Shown here in pieces: positions 1 through 8,095 of a stretch of DNA of 64,000 bases (within the stretch, counting starts at the first letter, position 1; every line of letters begins with the position of its first letter). The notes under the pieces are model-generated. The model did no database searches. It was given only the letters and a program-made list of their open reading frames with translations, and was not told the DNA's origin. The position numbers and the translations under genes were made by a program. The DNA comes from Helicobacter canis (GTDB lineage: Bacteria; Campylobacterota; Campylobacteria; Campylobacterales; Helicobacteraceae): contig NZ_UGHV01000001.1 in the NCBI RefSeq assembly GCF_900451095.1, positions 1,736,001 through 1,800,000 on the forward strand. The letters are read 5' to 3'.

Positions 1-195
1 CTGCTTATACTCTCCCGTGGCAAAGGTCTTTGCCTGCATTTTATCCGCAGGGATCAGGTAGAGAGTATGCCCACCATCTAGGAAAAAAAAGTAGCCAATG
101 CGCTCACCTAAGACCTTCTTCAAGCTAATGGCACTCACAATGCTAATCTCGTGCTCAAAGCTCGCTCCGCCAAACAACACACTAATCTTGCTCAA
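1..195 (-). CDS. ddl: D-alanine--D-alanine ligase, N-terminal part (cut by window edge)
   Basis: Ddl joins two D-alanines for the peptidoglycan stem peptide in the cytoplasm. Only the first 65 codons are in the window. Translation of the minus strand gives LFGGASFEHEISIVSAIS near the start, the conserved N-terminal Ddl signature. The start is a TTG at 195, chosen because TAAGGAGC lies a few bases upstream (about 208-201) and a TATACT -10 box lies at 224-219; no suitable ATG is in frame. A run of eight T in the coding strand (about 82-89) encodes YFFF and could slip. The family assignment is firm for a fragment this short because the motif is highly specific. Confidence 0.85.
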   Translation of the reverse strand, partial: MSKISVLFGGASFEHEISIVSAISLKKVLGERIGYFFFLDGGHTLYLIPADKMQAKTFATGEYKQ

Positions 196-356
196 TGTCT
201 GCTCCTTACAATTAACTAAGTATATAAACTAGATTCTACTCACACGCCAACAAATGCAAAAGTATAGCTAAAAGTTACAATTCTCTAGCTAGTATTTAGC
301 AAGTTTGCCACCTAGCCACTGCTCTAGCCCCACTCACTAAGCCCACTTGCCAACAC
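196..356. promoter_or_regulatory. Intergenic spacer with the ddl promoter
   Basis: Holds the ddl promoter on the minus strand (TATACT at 224-219) and the downstream flank of the antiporter gene. One TAGATTCTA word is present. I see no gene or RNA here. Confidence 0.5.
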
Positions 357-1556
357 TCACTTGCCCTTATGCTTGCTTGCAGGCTTTGGCTGCTTCCATA
401 GCGTATAAAGTAGCTTGATCGTGATACTAAACGCCACGCCCTCAATCATCGCCGCTAGGATAAAGGCATAATACACCTCTTGAGTAATAGCCTGCCAATC
501 ACTTGCGATTTTTGCCGTAGCGACTAGGAAAGTAAGCGGCATAGAATCACTAAGGGCAAAGAGTGTTACAGCTTTTGTGCTATTAAAATACTTCACAAAC
601 GCCACATTTGCCGCGATAAGCCGTATCGCAATCATTCCGCACGCGATATACGCGCCATTGATGATATAGGTGGGATTAGAGATAAGTAGCCCAAGATCTA
701 GCGTGCTACCCACATAGATGAAAAATAGCGGCACAAAAAACCCAAACCCCACATCATTAAGCTTATGCACCAGCTCGTGCTTATAGGAGAAAAATATCGC
801 CACAATCATTCCAGCCAGAAACGCCCCCAGAGCCGCCTCTAAATCCAGCACCAGCACCAATGCTACCAGCACGATAAAAAGCATCATCACAAAGCGAATG
901 TCTTGATTGCTTAGGTCATTATAGGGCATCACATAGAGCTTGAGATTAGGAAACCACCAAAACAAAATCCCAAACAACCAAAACAGCCCCACAATCGCTA
1001 CGATAAACACACATAGCACCGCCAAGCTCTCATACAGCTGCCACGAATTCCCATAATGGTAGAATCCGCTGATAAGCGTAAGCGCAGCGATACTCACCAC
1101 CTCTCCTACAACCCCCACGCGCAACGCAAGCTCTAGCCACTGCTTATCCTTGCCATAGTCTTTAATAAGCGTCATAATCATACCAAGGCTCATTACAGGA
1201 AAAGCCGCGATGAAGATTTTATTAAGCCCAAGTGCTAGCACCAGCGCGATAGATAGCCCATACAGCACGCAAAAATACACCACAACATTGCGCAAAAATT
1301 TCTTCCCAAGATTCTGGAAGCCGCGCAAATCCACCTCCATACCGCACAAAAACATCAAAAACAAAAACCCAACCTTAGCCATTAGCACTAGGCTTTCACT
1401 CGCTTGAAATATCCCAAAATACAGCCCCAAGCACCCTAGGCACATCTCCACGACTACGATAGGGATTTTGCTTGCCTTTGCCAAAATCGGCGCGATAGCA
1501 ATGAGCAGCGCGATGATGGCAAAATTGACAAAAATATCGCTTAAGATATGCTCCAT
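357..1556 (-). CDS. Cation:proton antiporter, CPA2/Kef-NapA type
   Basis: An integral inner-membrane protein of 399 residues that reads as 11 to 12 hydrophobic segments separated by short polar loops, the usual size of the membrane part of CPA2 sodium/proton or potassium/proton antiporters. It lacks the C-terminal RCK/TrkA domain of Kef proteins. The segment around LDLEAALGAFLAGMIVA carries an acidic pair within a membrane helix, as expected for ion binding in this family. Its ATG overlaps the stop of purN (TAATG), so the two are translationally coupled on the minus strand. It resembles the annotated H. pylori Na+/H+ antiporter family; the transported ion cannot be told from sequence. Confidence 0.8.
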   Translation of the reverse strand: MEHILSDIFVNFAIIALLIAIAPILAKASKIPIVVVEMCLGCLGLYFGIFQASESLVLMAKVGFLFLMFLCGMEVDLRGFQNLGKKFLRNVVVYFCVLYGLSIALVLALGLNKIFIAAFPVMSLGMIMTLIKDYGKDKQWLELALRVGVVGEVVSIAALTLISGFYHYGNSWQLYESLAVLCVFIVAIVGLFWLFGILFWWFPNLKLYVMPYNDLSNQDIRFVMMLFIVLVALVLVLDLEAALGAFLAGMIVAIFFSYKHELVHKLNDVGFGFFVPLFFIYVGSTLDLGLLISNPTYIINGAYIACGMIAIRLIAANVAFVKYFNSTKAVTLFALSDSMPLTFLVATAKIASDWQAITQEVYYAFILAAMIEGVAFSITIKLLYTLWKQPKPASKHKGK

Positions 1557-2197
1557 TATCGCTCCTGTCCGCTTGCTTTAGCCCCACTGCCAAAGGCTTG
1601 GATAATCGCCTTAGCAATGGCTTTAGGATAGAGTTTGTGCTCTAAAAAGTGGATTCTACTCTCAAAGTCTTGCAGGCTCTCTCCTGCGATTTTAGGGAGC
1701 TTTTCTTGCACGATAATCGCCCCAGAATCCAGCTCCAAGCTCACCCAATGCACGCTCACACCGCCAAACTCCTCTGCCCCATTAAAGCTATCAGCAATCG
1801 CGTGCGCGCCTTTATGCAAGGGCAAAAATGACGGGTGGATATTGATAGCCCGAAACTTCTCTACAAACTCCTCCCCCAGAATCCGCATAAACCCAGCCAA
1901 CACCACAAGATCGATATGGTGGCTCTCTAGGCATTGCGCCAAAGCTTGATCAAACAACGCACGCGAGCCAAAGTCTCTATGGTCAATCACCTTACACTCT
2001 AGCCCTAGTCTTTTGCAGCGCGCGATCCCATACGCGCTAGGATTATTACTAATGGCTAGGACAATATGCGGAGTGATATGATAGGGAGATAAAGCAGCGG
2101 CGATGTCTTTTTGCTGTGCTACGATATTTTCCAAATTACTCCCACTACCGCTAAAAAGTATCGCTATACGCACCTGTGTATTTTCTCTCTCTTGCAT
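1556..2197 (-). CDS. purN: Phosphoribosylglycinamide formyltransferase
   Basis: Transfers a formyl group from 10-formyl-THF to GAR, the third step of purine synthesis, in the cytoplasm. The 213-residue protein has the N-terminal RIAILFSGSGSNLENI phosphate-binding segment, the catalytic INIHPSFLPLHKG block (Asn and His) and a later LDSGAIIVQEKL block with the catalytic Asp. An upstream in-frame ATG at 2284 would add 29 hydrophobic residues, but a strong TGCTATAAT promoter on the minus strand (-10 at 2233-2228) lies between, so MQERENTQVR at 2197 is the likely start. It is followed directly by the antiporter gene. Confidence 0.9.
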   Translation of the reverse strand: MQERENTQVRIAILFSGSGSNLENIVAQQKDIAAALSPYHITPHIVLAISNNPSAYGIARCKRLGLECKVIDHRDFGSRALFDQALAQCLESHHIDLVVLAGFMRILGEEFVEKFRAINIHPSFLPLHKGAHAIADSFNGAEEFGGVSVHWVSLELDSGAIIVQEKLPKIAGESLQDFESRIHFLEHKLYPKAIAKAIIQAFGSGAKASGQER

Positions 2198-2227
2198 TCT
2201 ATCCCCAGCTTCAATATAAAAGTGCGC

Positions 2228-2236
2228 ATTATAGCA
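2228..2236 (-). promoter_or_regulatory. Extended -10 promoter of purN
   Basis: Minus strand reads TGCTATAAT, a full extended -10 of the Campylobacterota sigma-70 type. It rules out the longer purN start at 2284. Confidence 0.7.
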
Positions 2237-2454
2237 GATCCTTCCGCACACCACAACGCCCAAGCACCCAAGGACTTGCAGCAAACCCCCCTAGAATCCA
2301 CTTTGGCATATCTTGCCCATTTCTACCACACTACTAGACTTAAGTTATTAAACACATAGTTAATTGAATTTAAAATAAGTTTAATTATTAAAATATTATG
2401 ATAACGCGTTTCATTTTTGAGACAATCACTTTTATCACATTTCAAGGAGTTTTT

Positions 2455-4668
2455 ATGAAGACATATTCAGCTATTTTGGCAGGTATCCTTACTGCGCCTT
2501 TGTCTATGCTCGGCGATCCACTGACTGCTGATCAAGACCTAACCCAAAGCGCCCAAAGCACCAAAAACACCTATCAATCCCAGCAAGAGCAAAGCGACTC
2601 CAAACGCACTGCTAACGCCAACACGAAAGTAGAGACTAAAATGCTTAATGAGCAAGTCGTAACAGCAAGCGGATATAGCCAAAATATCAAAGAAGCTCCA
2701 GCTAGCATTAGCATAATTGGCAGAGAAGAGATTCTAACGCGCCCTATCCGCGATATTGGCGATGCGGTGCAAGATGTCCCGGGCGTATATGTAGAGCAGG
2801 ATAAAACAGGGCAGAATTCTATCTCTATGCGTGGTCTTAGCTCAAGCTACACACTTATCCTAATCGATGGCAAGCGGCAGAATACCACGCGCGGCTTTGT
2901 GCAAAACGGCTTAGGGAATCAAACCTCCTTTATGCCGCCAGCTTCAATGATAGAAAAGATTGAAGTGATCCGCGGTCCTGCTTCTATCATCTATGGTAGC
3001 GATGCGATGGGCGGAGTCATCAACATCATCACCAAAAAGCATACCGACAAGCTTGCAAGCGGCATCCAGCTAGAATCTAAAATTTTCGAGCCAGATAGCG
3101 AGTGGGGGAACGCCTATGGCGCAAACGCCTATATCAACACCCCTTTGATCAAAGACAAGCTCTCGCTCAATCTAAGAGGATCAGGGCGATTTAATGATGC
3201 AAATAAATTTCTTAAGCCCTCGTGGGTAAGCCCAAGTAGTAATGGCAACCCCTATGCTGCGCACTCCTCCACAGGCTCTCGCAACTTTATGGGAGGCTTT
3301 CGGCTAAACTACACCCCCACAGACAAAGACTACATCTACCTAGATTCTGAAATCTATAATGGTCGTCTTGGCTCACTTAATACTTCTGGTAGAAGTATCA
3401 CCTCTATACAAGAGCTTTTTAAGGTCAATTCTGTGCTAAGCCACGAGGGGAAGTATGAGTGGGGAAAGCTCTCTAGCTATGTGCAGCACTCTTTCAATCT
3501 CATCGCCCCTCACGCAAATGTCCCTATCGGTGCTACCCAAGGCGAGTATATCAACTGGGCGAGTGAGCGCATAAGCCAAAGCGCGATCGCCCAAAGCACT
3601 TATACAAACAACTTTGATTTGAAAAATTATGGTGTGATCACATTTAATGGTGGTGTTTTTTATCAATACGAAAATTTGCTTGGGACAATTTCTTCAAAGT
3701 GGAGAAATATGCACCAAAATCAAGCCGCTGTCTTTGCTGAAGCAAGCTATCTTATCAACCAATACATCAGCACCACTCTTGGCTTGCGCTACAACTATAG
3801 CGATAGATTCTCTAGCGCACTAAATCCACGCTTTTATGTCAATTACAACCCCACTAAATGGCTTACTTTCAAAACCGGTGTAGCAAGCGGTATGCTAGTC
3901 CCCACGCTTTTGCAAACAATCGATGGTGTCATCACCACAGAGACTAGCACTAGTAGCACGACCACCACTTATGGGAATCCAAACCTAAGACCTGAGCAAA
4001 GCTGGAACTACGAGCTAAGCGCGATTGTCGATACAAATCCAGCGATGTTTGTCCTAACAGGCTATTACACAGATTTTAACAACCAAATAGAAACCCTAAG
4101 CAACATCGGGCAAAATATGGCAATCCCCGGGCTAAACCAAACCTGCCAAAGCACTCTTTGCAGCACTTATCGCAATATCGAGCGATCGCTTGTAGCAGGA
4201 CTAGAATTTGGTGCGAAAATTAAGCCTATCTATGGAATCTCTCTTGATGCAAACTATAGCTTCACCTATACAGAAGCACTAAGCGGCTCAGGCAAGGGCG
4301 AGCCTATCAACGAGATCCCTCGCCATAGCTTCACGCTAACGCCTAAATACCAATGGCGCGATTTTAGCGTCTATGTGCGCTGGAGCGGGAAGTTTCAAAC
4401 GCCAACAGCCTATGCCGGAGCAAATGCACGAACAAATGTGCGAGAAATCGTAGGAAAATACTACAAAGATTATCAGCTAGTAGATGTCGCTGCGACCTAT
4501 ACATTTGCCAAGCACTACACACTAACTTTTGCTGTGAATAATCTCTTTGATGTGCATTTTATGGATTATGCAAGCTACACAAGCGGCAGCACCACAAACG
4601 CGCAAAATCGCTATCAAAGAATCCTGCCAAGCCGAAACTATTGGCTAAGCCTACGCGCAGACTTTTAA
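2455..4668 (+). CDS. TonB-dependent outer membrane receptor
   Basis: A 737-residue outer membrane receptor that should take up an iron chelate or similar ligand using TonB energy. It starts with a signal peptide (MKTYSAILAG and following hydrophobic residues) after AAGGAG at good spacing; the in-frame ATG at 2398 lies before this ribosome site and is rejected. The plug domain is clear: EQVVTASGYSQNIKEAPASI, the IRDIGDAVQDVPGVYV block and SISMRGLSS, then VIRGPASIIYGSDAMGGVIN. A 22-strand barrel follows, ending in a terminal aromatic strand (YWLSLRADF). It is most like FrpB/CirA/CfrA-type siderophore or haem receptors; the substrate is not determinable here. The upstream region 2335-2400 is very AT-rich and could hold a Fur site, but I see no clear one. 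Confidence 0.88.
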   Translation: MKTYSAILAGILTAPLSMLGDPLTADQDLTQSAQSTKNTYQSQQEQSDSKRTANANTKVETKMLNEQVVTASGYSQNIKEAPASISIIGREEILTRPIRDIGDAVQDVPGVYVEQDKTGQNSISMRGLSSSYTLILIDGKRQNTTRGFVQNGLGNQTSFMPPASMIEKIEVIRGPASIIYGSDAMGGVINIITKKHTDKLASGIQLESKIFEPDSEWGNAYGANAYINTPLIKDKLSLNLRGSGRFNDANKFLKPSWVSPSSNGNPYAAHSSTGSRNFMGGFRLNYTPTDKDYIYLDSEIYNGRLGSLNTSGRSITSIQELFKVNSVLSHEGKYEWGKLSSYVQHSFNLIAPHANVPIGATQGEYINWASERISQSAIAQSTYTNNFDLKNYGVITFNGGVFYQYENLLGTISSKWRNMHQNQAAVFAEASYLINQYISTTLGLRYNYSDRFSSALNPRFYVNYNPTKWLTFKTGVASGMLVPTLLQTIDGVITTETSTSSTTTTYGNPNLRPEQSWNYELSAIVDTNPAMFVLTGYYTDFNNQIETLSNIGQNMAIPGLNQTCQSTLCSTYRNIERSLVAGLEFGAKIKPIYGISLDANYSFTYTEALSGSGKGEPINEIPRHSFTLTPKYQWRDFSVYVRWSGKFQTPTAYAGANARTNVREIVGKYYKDYQLVDVAATYTFAKHYTLTFAVNNLFDVHFMDYASYTSGSTTNAQNRYQRILPSRNYWLSLRADF

Positions 4669-4974
4669 GCCCTAGAAGTAATCCACACTAGAATCCACTT
4701 TTTGAAAATGGATTGCCACGCGGTGCAGAAGCACCGCTCGCAATGACAGAGAAAAAGTGGATTCTATGGATTGCCGCGATTTTGCTAACGCAAAACAAGC
4801 GAAGCGAAGTTTTTTAGAAAACAAAGGATACCGCTCGCCGCTAGGCGATGTTTCTTTAGAAAAAGCCGAACGCAAAAAATGGATTCTAGGGCAACGCCCT
4901 TTTCTGTCATTGCGAAGTCCTTAGGGCTGAAGCAATCCATAAATCCAAAAGTGGATTCTAGCCTTTAGACCAAT
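4669..4974. repeat. Intergenic repeat cluster A (no gene)
   Basis: A 306-bp gap without a credible gene. It holds a 78-bp inverted-repeat element (4689-4766), a segment with TTTCTTTAGAAAA related to repeats at 56163-56250 in reverse orientation, the word TGTCATTGCGAAG...GGGCTGAAGCAATCCA (about 4905-4938) which recurs at 23447-23482, and several copies of the 10-mer GTGGATTCTA. The hairpins could end transcription of the receptor gene and of the converging regulator gene. Confidence 0.75.
4689..4766. repeat. MITE-like element with 15-bp perfect terminal inverted repeats
   Basis: The left end TAGAATCCACTTTTT (4689-4703) is the exact reverse complement of the right end AAAAAGTGGATTCTA (4752-4766). 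The interior holds a second hairpin, GCGGTGC-AGAA-GCACCGC, and the CGCAATGACAG word. Related elements lie at 27475-27562 and 56035-56096. No protein is encoded. Confidence 0.75.
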
Positions 4975-5931
4975 CTAGCTAGATTCTGCTATGCGCTTAA
5001 GATAATTTTCTGTGCTGCTAGCGATGAAATCGCGCAAGCTCTTAGGCTCTAGCACCACCACATTTGGTATCCACATAAGCACTAAAGGTGCGATCTCCAT
5101 AGCACTTGTGATATAGAGCGTAATATCTAGGCTGCCATCGGCGTTTTCATCTAGGTGCTGATTGGGGGAGATTTTCTTGCGTTTAAAATACTTTGCGATT
5201 ATAGGATCTATCCATAATCGCACCATAAATGGCTCTTTTTCTGGGGAAAACCACGCATTAAGCGCGTTTTCAAGCCGTGCTAAAATCTCTTGGCTCACGC
5301 GCTTGCCCTGCCCTAGCTCGCGTATATTAGTGATGTTGTTTAGGTAAAACTTCTTTATCTCATTGGATTCTAGCCCTAGCAAATACCACTCACCGCTAAA
5401 GTTTAGAATCTTTAGTGGCAGCACTTCGCGCTGTGTGCGGGCTGTGCTGTGGCTTAGGATATTTGGCTCTTTTAAAAACTCAAATCCAATGACTTTATGC
5501 TCTTTAATGGCTTTTTGCAAGCGTGCGATAGACTCTGGCTCTAGGGCTATCTCCTCTAAATTTGAGCGGGTGAAAAACGGCTCTGCATTGTGCGCGCTGG
5601 TGGATTCTAGGGAGTTTAGGAGGGAGAGCATTTGGGATTTGATCTCGCCATTCATACTATATGCAAAGCTTCTTAGCAGGGCTAGGGCGATAAATGAGTC
5701 TGCTTGGCTCGTGCTATTTGGGAGCTTGCTGCCTAGGAAGTAGATAGTATCTCGCTCATAGCTAAAATCCGCGCCCATCATCTCTACATCTCTGCGCAAA
5801 GTCCTAAGGCTTACGCCAAACTCTTGCGCTAGGGTCTTGGCACAGAGTGAGCCATCGCTTTTGGGGTGGTAGAGTAGGGTTAGGATTTTGGTCAGTCGTG
5901 CGAGCCGCTGGGTGTAGTCGTGCCTAGGCAT
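4975..5931 (-). CDS. WYL-domain transcriptional regulator (PafB/C or BrxR/CapW-like)
   Basis: A 318-residue regulator. Residues about 8-60 form a winged helix-turn-helix (TLAQEFGVSLRTLRRDVEMM). Residues about 135-215 form a WYL domain with the signature EWYLLGLE (W182, Y183, L184). Residues 232-315 form a WCX-like C-terminal extension. In known relatives the WYL domain senses a ligand such as single-stranded DNA or a nucleotide, and the protein activates (PafBC) or represses (BrxR, CapW) DNA-repair or defence genes. The ATG is preceded by AAGGAGC. It is divergent from the first island gene, with the shared 20-bp element at 6013-6032 between them; its own -10 is probably TACAAT on the minus strand at 5995-5990. 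I infer it is the master regulator of the eight similar promoters downstream. Confidence 0.88.
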   Translation of the reverse strand: MPRHDYTQRLARLTKILTLLYHPKSDGSLCAKTLAQEFGVSLRTLRRDVEMMGADFSYERDTIYFLGSKLPNSTSQADSFIALALLRSFAYSMNGEIKSQMLSLLNSLESTSAHNAEPFFTRSNLEEIALEPESIARLQKAIKEHKVIGFEFLKEPNILSHSTARTQREVLPLKILNFSGEWYLLGLESNEIKKFYLNNITNIRELGQGKRVSQEILARLENALNAWFSPEKEPFMVRLWIDPIIAKYFKRKKISPNQHLDENADGSLDITLYITSAMEIAPLVLMWIPNVVVLEPKSLRDFIASSTENYLKRIAESS

Positions 5932-5989
5932 AATGCTCCTTTTTAGAATCTAAATTTTTGCAATGGATTCTAGGATATTAAAAGGGGAT

Positions 5990-5995
5990 ATTGTA
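5990..5995 (-). promoter_or_regulatory. Likely -10 box of the WYL regulator gene
   Basis: Minus strand TACAAT, followed downstream by the AAGGAGC ribosome site of the regulator. The 20-bp element at 6013-6032 lies about 24 bp upstream of it, so autoregulation is possible. Confidence 0.45.
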
Positions 5996-6012
5996 GGGCA
6001 AATTTCTAAATC

Positions 6013-6032
6013 TTTGACATAACGCTGTCAAA
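6013..6032 (+). promoter_or_regulatory. Island regulatory element, copy 1
   Basis: TTTGACATAACGCTGTCAAA, a perfect 7-bp inverted repeat (TTTGACA/TGTCAAA) around TAACGC. A -10 box TATAAC follows at 6041-6046; the T of TGTCA is 15 bp upstream of it, one less than in the other copies. It drives the DUF262 gene and lies in the divergent spacer with the WYL regulator. Confidence 0.85.
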
Positions 6033-6111
6033 CTGCGCGCTATAACTTCACCCTAGATTCTAGCTTTGTAGCGGTCTGGTGCAGGGGGACCTGGGCTGCA
6101 TTGTCCTTGCG

Positions 6112-6133
6112 TTTTTTTTTTTTTGATTAGAAT
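6112..6133 (+). repeat. T13 tract next to a second -10-like box
   Basis: Thirteen T (6112-6124) are followed by GAT and TAGAAT (6128-6133), a possible second promoter for the DUF262 gene. Homopolymer tracts of this length slip during replication in Helicobacter and can alter promoter strength. Confidence 0.55.
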
Positions 6134-6167
6134 CCCTGCGCAAATCTAAATCTAAAAGGAGCGAGAA

Positions 6168-7916
6168 ATGGCACAAGAATCCGTGGAAAAAGTTTTTAGC
6201 AACAATAGGCGTTTTTCTATCCCAAAATATCAAAGAGACTATGCGTGGAAGAAGAAAAACTTAGATGAATTGTGGGAGGATTTAGAAGAAGCAAAAAATG
6301 CAAGCAGTGATAGTATGGGACATTTTCTAGGCACGATTGTTGTAGCAAAAGAGCCAAATAGTGATGCCTACTATATCATTGATGGGCAGCAAAGAAGCAC
6401 GACAATCTTTATGCTCCGCTATGCGCTTAATGCTAAAACAAAAGATCCTGCTTGGAATATGAATATTTTTCGTGATGAAAATAAAGAGCTTAGATTGCAA
6501 GTTTCTCCTGCTAATCAGGAGTTTTTCAAGGCAGTTCTCACACAAGCAGATAACAATAAACGCGATACAAGCCTGAAAAATAGGATTGAGACAGATGGGC
6601 AGAAGCGATTGTATGAAGTCTTTGAAGCGATTTGGGATTATGTGGGTAAGCTAGAATCCACTCAAGCTAAAGAGTATCTCTCTGTGCTAGATAAAATGGT
6701 GCTTATGTGGCTAGAGGAAAAGGATTCTGGGCGCGCTATACGCACATTTCAAAGTGTCAATGATAGGGGCGTGCCACTTCTTTTGCTAGATAAGTTAAAA
6801 GCCTTGCTTATTTTGTATTCAAATAAATATAGCAATGATAATGGCACACTTGATAATGAGATCAATGAGCGATTTGGAGAGATTTTCAAAATCGCTACGA
6901 AAATACGGAAACATAAGCTTAGCTCATCGCTTGGCGATAGGGAGTTTGCCAAGGAAGTGGAAACGCGTGTTTTTAACTACCACGCTTTGGGACAAGCTGA
7001 CATTGGGCATTATCGGTATGGGGCAGCAGAATCGTTTAAAAAAATCAAAGAGCTATTAAAATCTAAAACAAAAAATCCACAAGAGTTATTAGAGTATATT
7101 GATACATACTCTAGTGATTTGCTTGAGTTTTTTAAAGCATTTTATCGCGTTATGCAAAGGACAGAGACAAGTGCTGAAGCCTTTAAGCTTCTTTACATTT
7201 TAAGAATCAATCCTTTGTTTTACTCATCATTAGTAAGACTAGAGATGAATGGGGTTTTAGATGATGAGTGTTTAAGGCTTTTAGCACAGGCGGAAGTGTT
7301 TTTCTATGGCTGCTATTCAACCAATGATTCAAGGGCTTACAATCTTTATGAAGCCACCGATAGTAAAAACAGCTTTAGAGAGAGAATAATACAAGAGTGT
7401 AAAAAATGTGCTAAAGGCGACTACTCTAGTGTTGATGATGTGCTTAGAGATATAGCAAGAGATGATTACGACTGGGGGAAATATTTTCGCTATTTATTTT
7501 TCACTTATCGCTGTGATGATATGGACGCTAGGGCTTTTAATGACCTGCTTAGTAGTGATGATGAAGATGATAATGGGGATAGCAATAAAACAATGCAGCC
7601 ATACGATATAGAGCATATTGTCCCGCTTAATGCGTTTGAGAATGGCTCGTTACAACAATATGGCTTTGACAATGCTCGTGAATTTGATGTCATAAAAGAT
7701 GACTTTGGGAATTTACTTGTTTTAGAAAGTAAGCTTAATAGAAAAATACGAGATGGCGGGGCGCAAATTAAAAAAGAAGCTTATAAAGATTCTAAAATAC
7801 CTTACAACAGAAACTTTGCAAATACACTTGAATCTTTTGGCAAAAAACGCATAATAGAAGAAAATGAAAAATTCACACAATGGGCTAGGGAGTTTTTCAA
7901 AGATTTTTTATGCTAG
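6168..7916 (+). CDS. DUF262 and DUF1524 (HNH) domain protein, GmrSD-like
   Basis: A 582-residue cytoplasmic protein. The N-terminal DUF262 domain shows IPKYQRDYAW (19-27) and the DGQQR motif (72-76), the ParB-like NTPase core of GmrS. The C-terminal DUF1524 domain shows DIEHIVPLNAF near residue 480, then FGNLLVLESKLNRKI, the HNH-type nuclease core of GmrD. GmrSD proteins cut glucosylated hydroxymethylcytosine phage DNA; other DUF262/DUF1524 fusions (BrxU, SspE-like) are also antiphage nucleases, so the target base here is unknown. AGGAG precedes the ATG. It is the first plus-strand gene of the island, under element copy 1, with a T13 tract in the leader. Both active-site motifs look intact. 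Confidence 0.88.
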   Translation: MAQESVEKVFSNNRRFSIPKYQRDYAWKKKNLDELWEDLEEAKNASSDSMGHFLGTIVVAKEPNSDAYYIIDGQQRSTTIFMLRYALNAKTKDPAWNMNIFRDENKELRLQVSPANQEFFKAVLTQADNNKRDTSLKNRIETDGQKRLYEVFEAIWDYVGKLESTQAKEYLSVLDKMVLMWLEEKDSGRAIRTFQSVNDRGVPLLLLDKLKALLILYSNKYSNDNGTLDNEINERFGEIFKIATKIRKHKLSSSLGDREFAKEVETRVFNYHALGQADIGHYRYGAAESFKKIKELLKSKTKNPQELLEYIDTYSSDLLEFFKAFYRVMQRTETSAEAFKLLYILRINPLFYSSLVRLEMNGVLDDECLRLLAQAEVFFYGCYSTNDSRAYNLYEATDSKNSFRERIIQECKKCAKGDYSSVDDVLRDIARDDYDWGKYFRYLFFTYRCDDMDARAFNDLLSSDDEDDNGDSNKTMQPYDIEHIVPLNAFENGSLQQYGFDNAREFDVIKDDFGNLLVLESKLNRKIRDGGAQIKKEAYKDSKIPYNRNFANTLESFGKKRIIEENEKFTQWAREFFKDFLC

Positions 7917-7926
7917 ATTCTAGGCT

Positions 7927-7946
7927 CTCTTAAAGCTTTTTAAGAG
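7927..7946 (+). terminator. Hairpin after the DUF262 gene
   Basis: CTCTTAAA-GCTT-TTTAAGAG, a perfect 8-bp stem just after the stop codon. It is AT-rich and lacks a strong T tail, so termination may be weak. Confidence 0.4.
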
Positions 7947-8028
7947 GGTATTTGCTGCTTATATATCCGCGCAGATTCTGCGCAAAATCTCTCCATAAAT
8001 TTACACAAGTTTCTATAAACTACACTTC

Positions 8029-8048
8029 TTTGACATAACGCTGTCAAA
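8029..8048 (+). promoter_or_regulatory. Island regulatory element, copy 2
   Basis: TTTGACATAACGCTGTCAAA, identical to copy 1. TGTCA starts 16 bp upstream of TGC-TACGCT (-10 at 8058-8063). It serves the DUF2779 gene. Confidence 0.85.
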
Positions 8049-8095
8049 GATTTATGCTACGCTTATGTGATGTAACTCCCTATAAAAGGACAGCT

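Noticed and set aside
2335-2400. Fur box before the TonB-dependent receptor
   Set aside because: The region is simply AT-rich; no clear inverted TAATAAT-type site could be shown.
6014-6019. TTGACA of the element as an ordinary -35 box
   Set aside because: It is 21-22 bp from the -10, too far for sigma-70, and five of the eight copies read TTGTCA at this place while the inner TGTCAAA is invariant.
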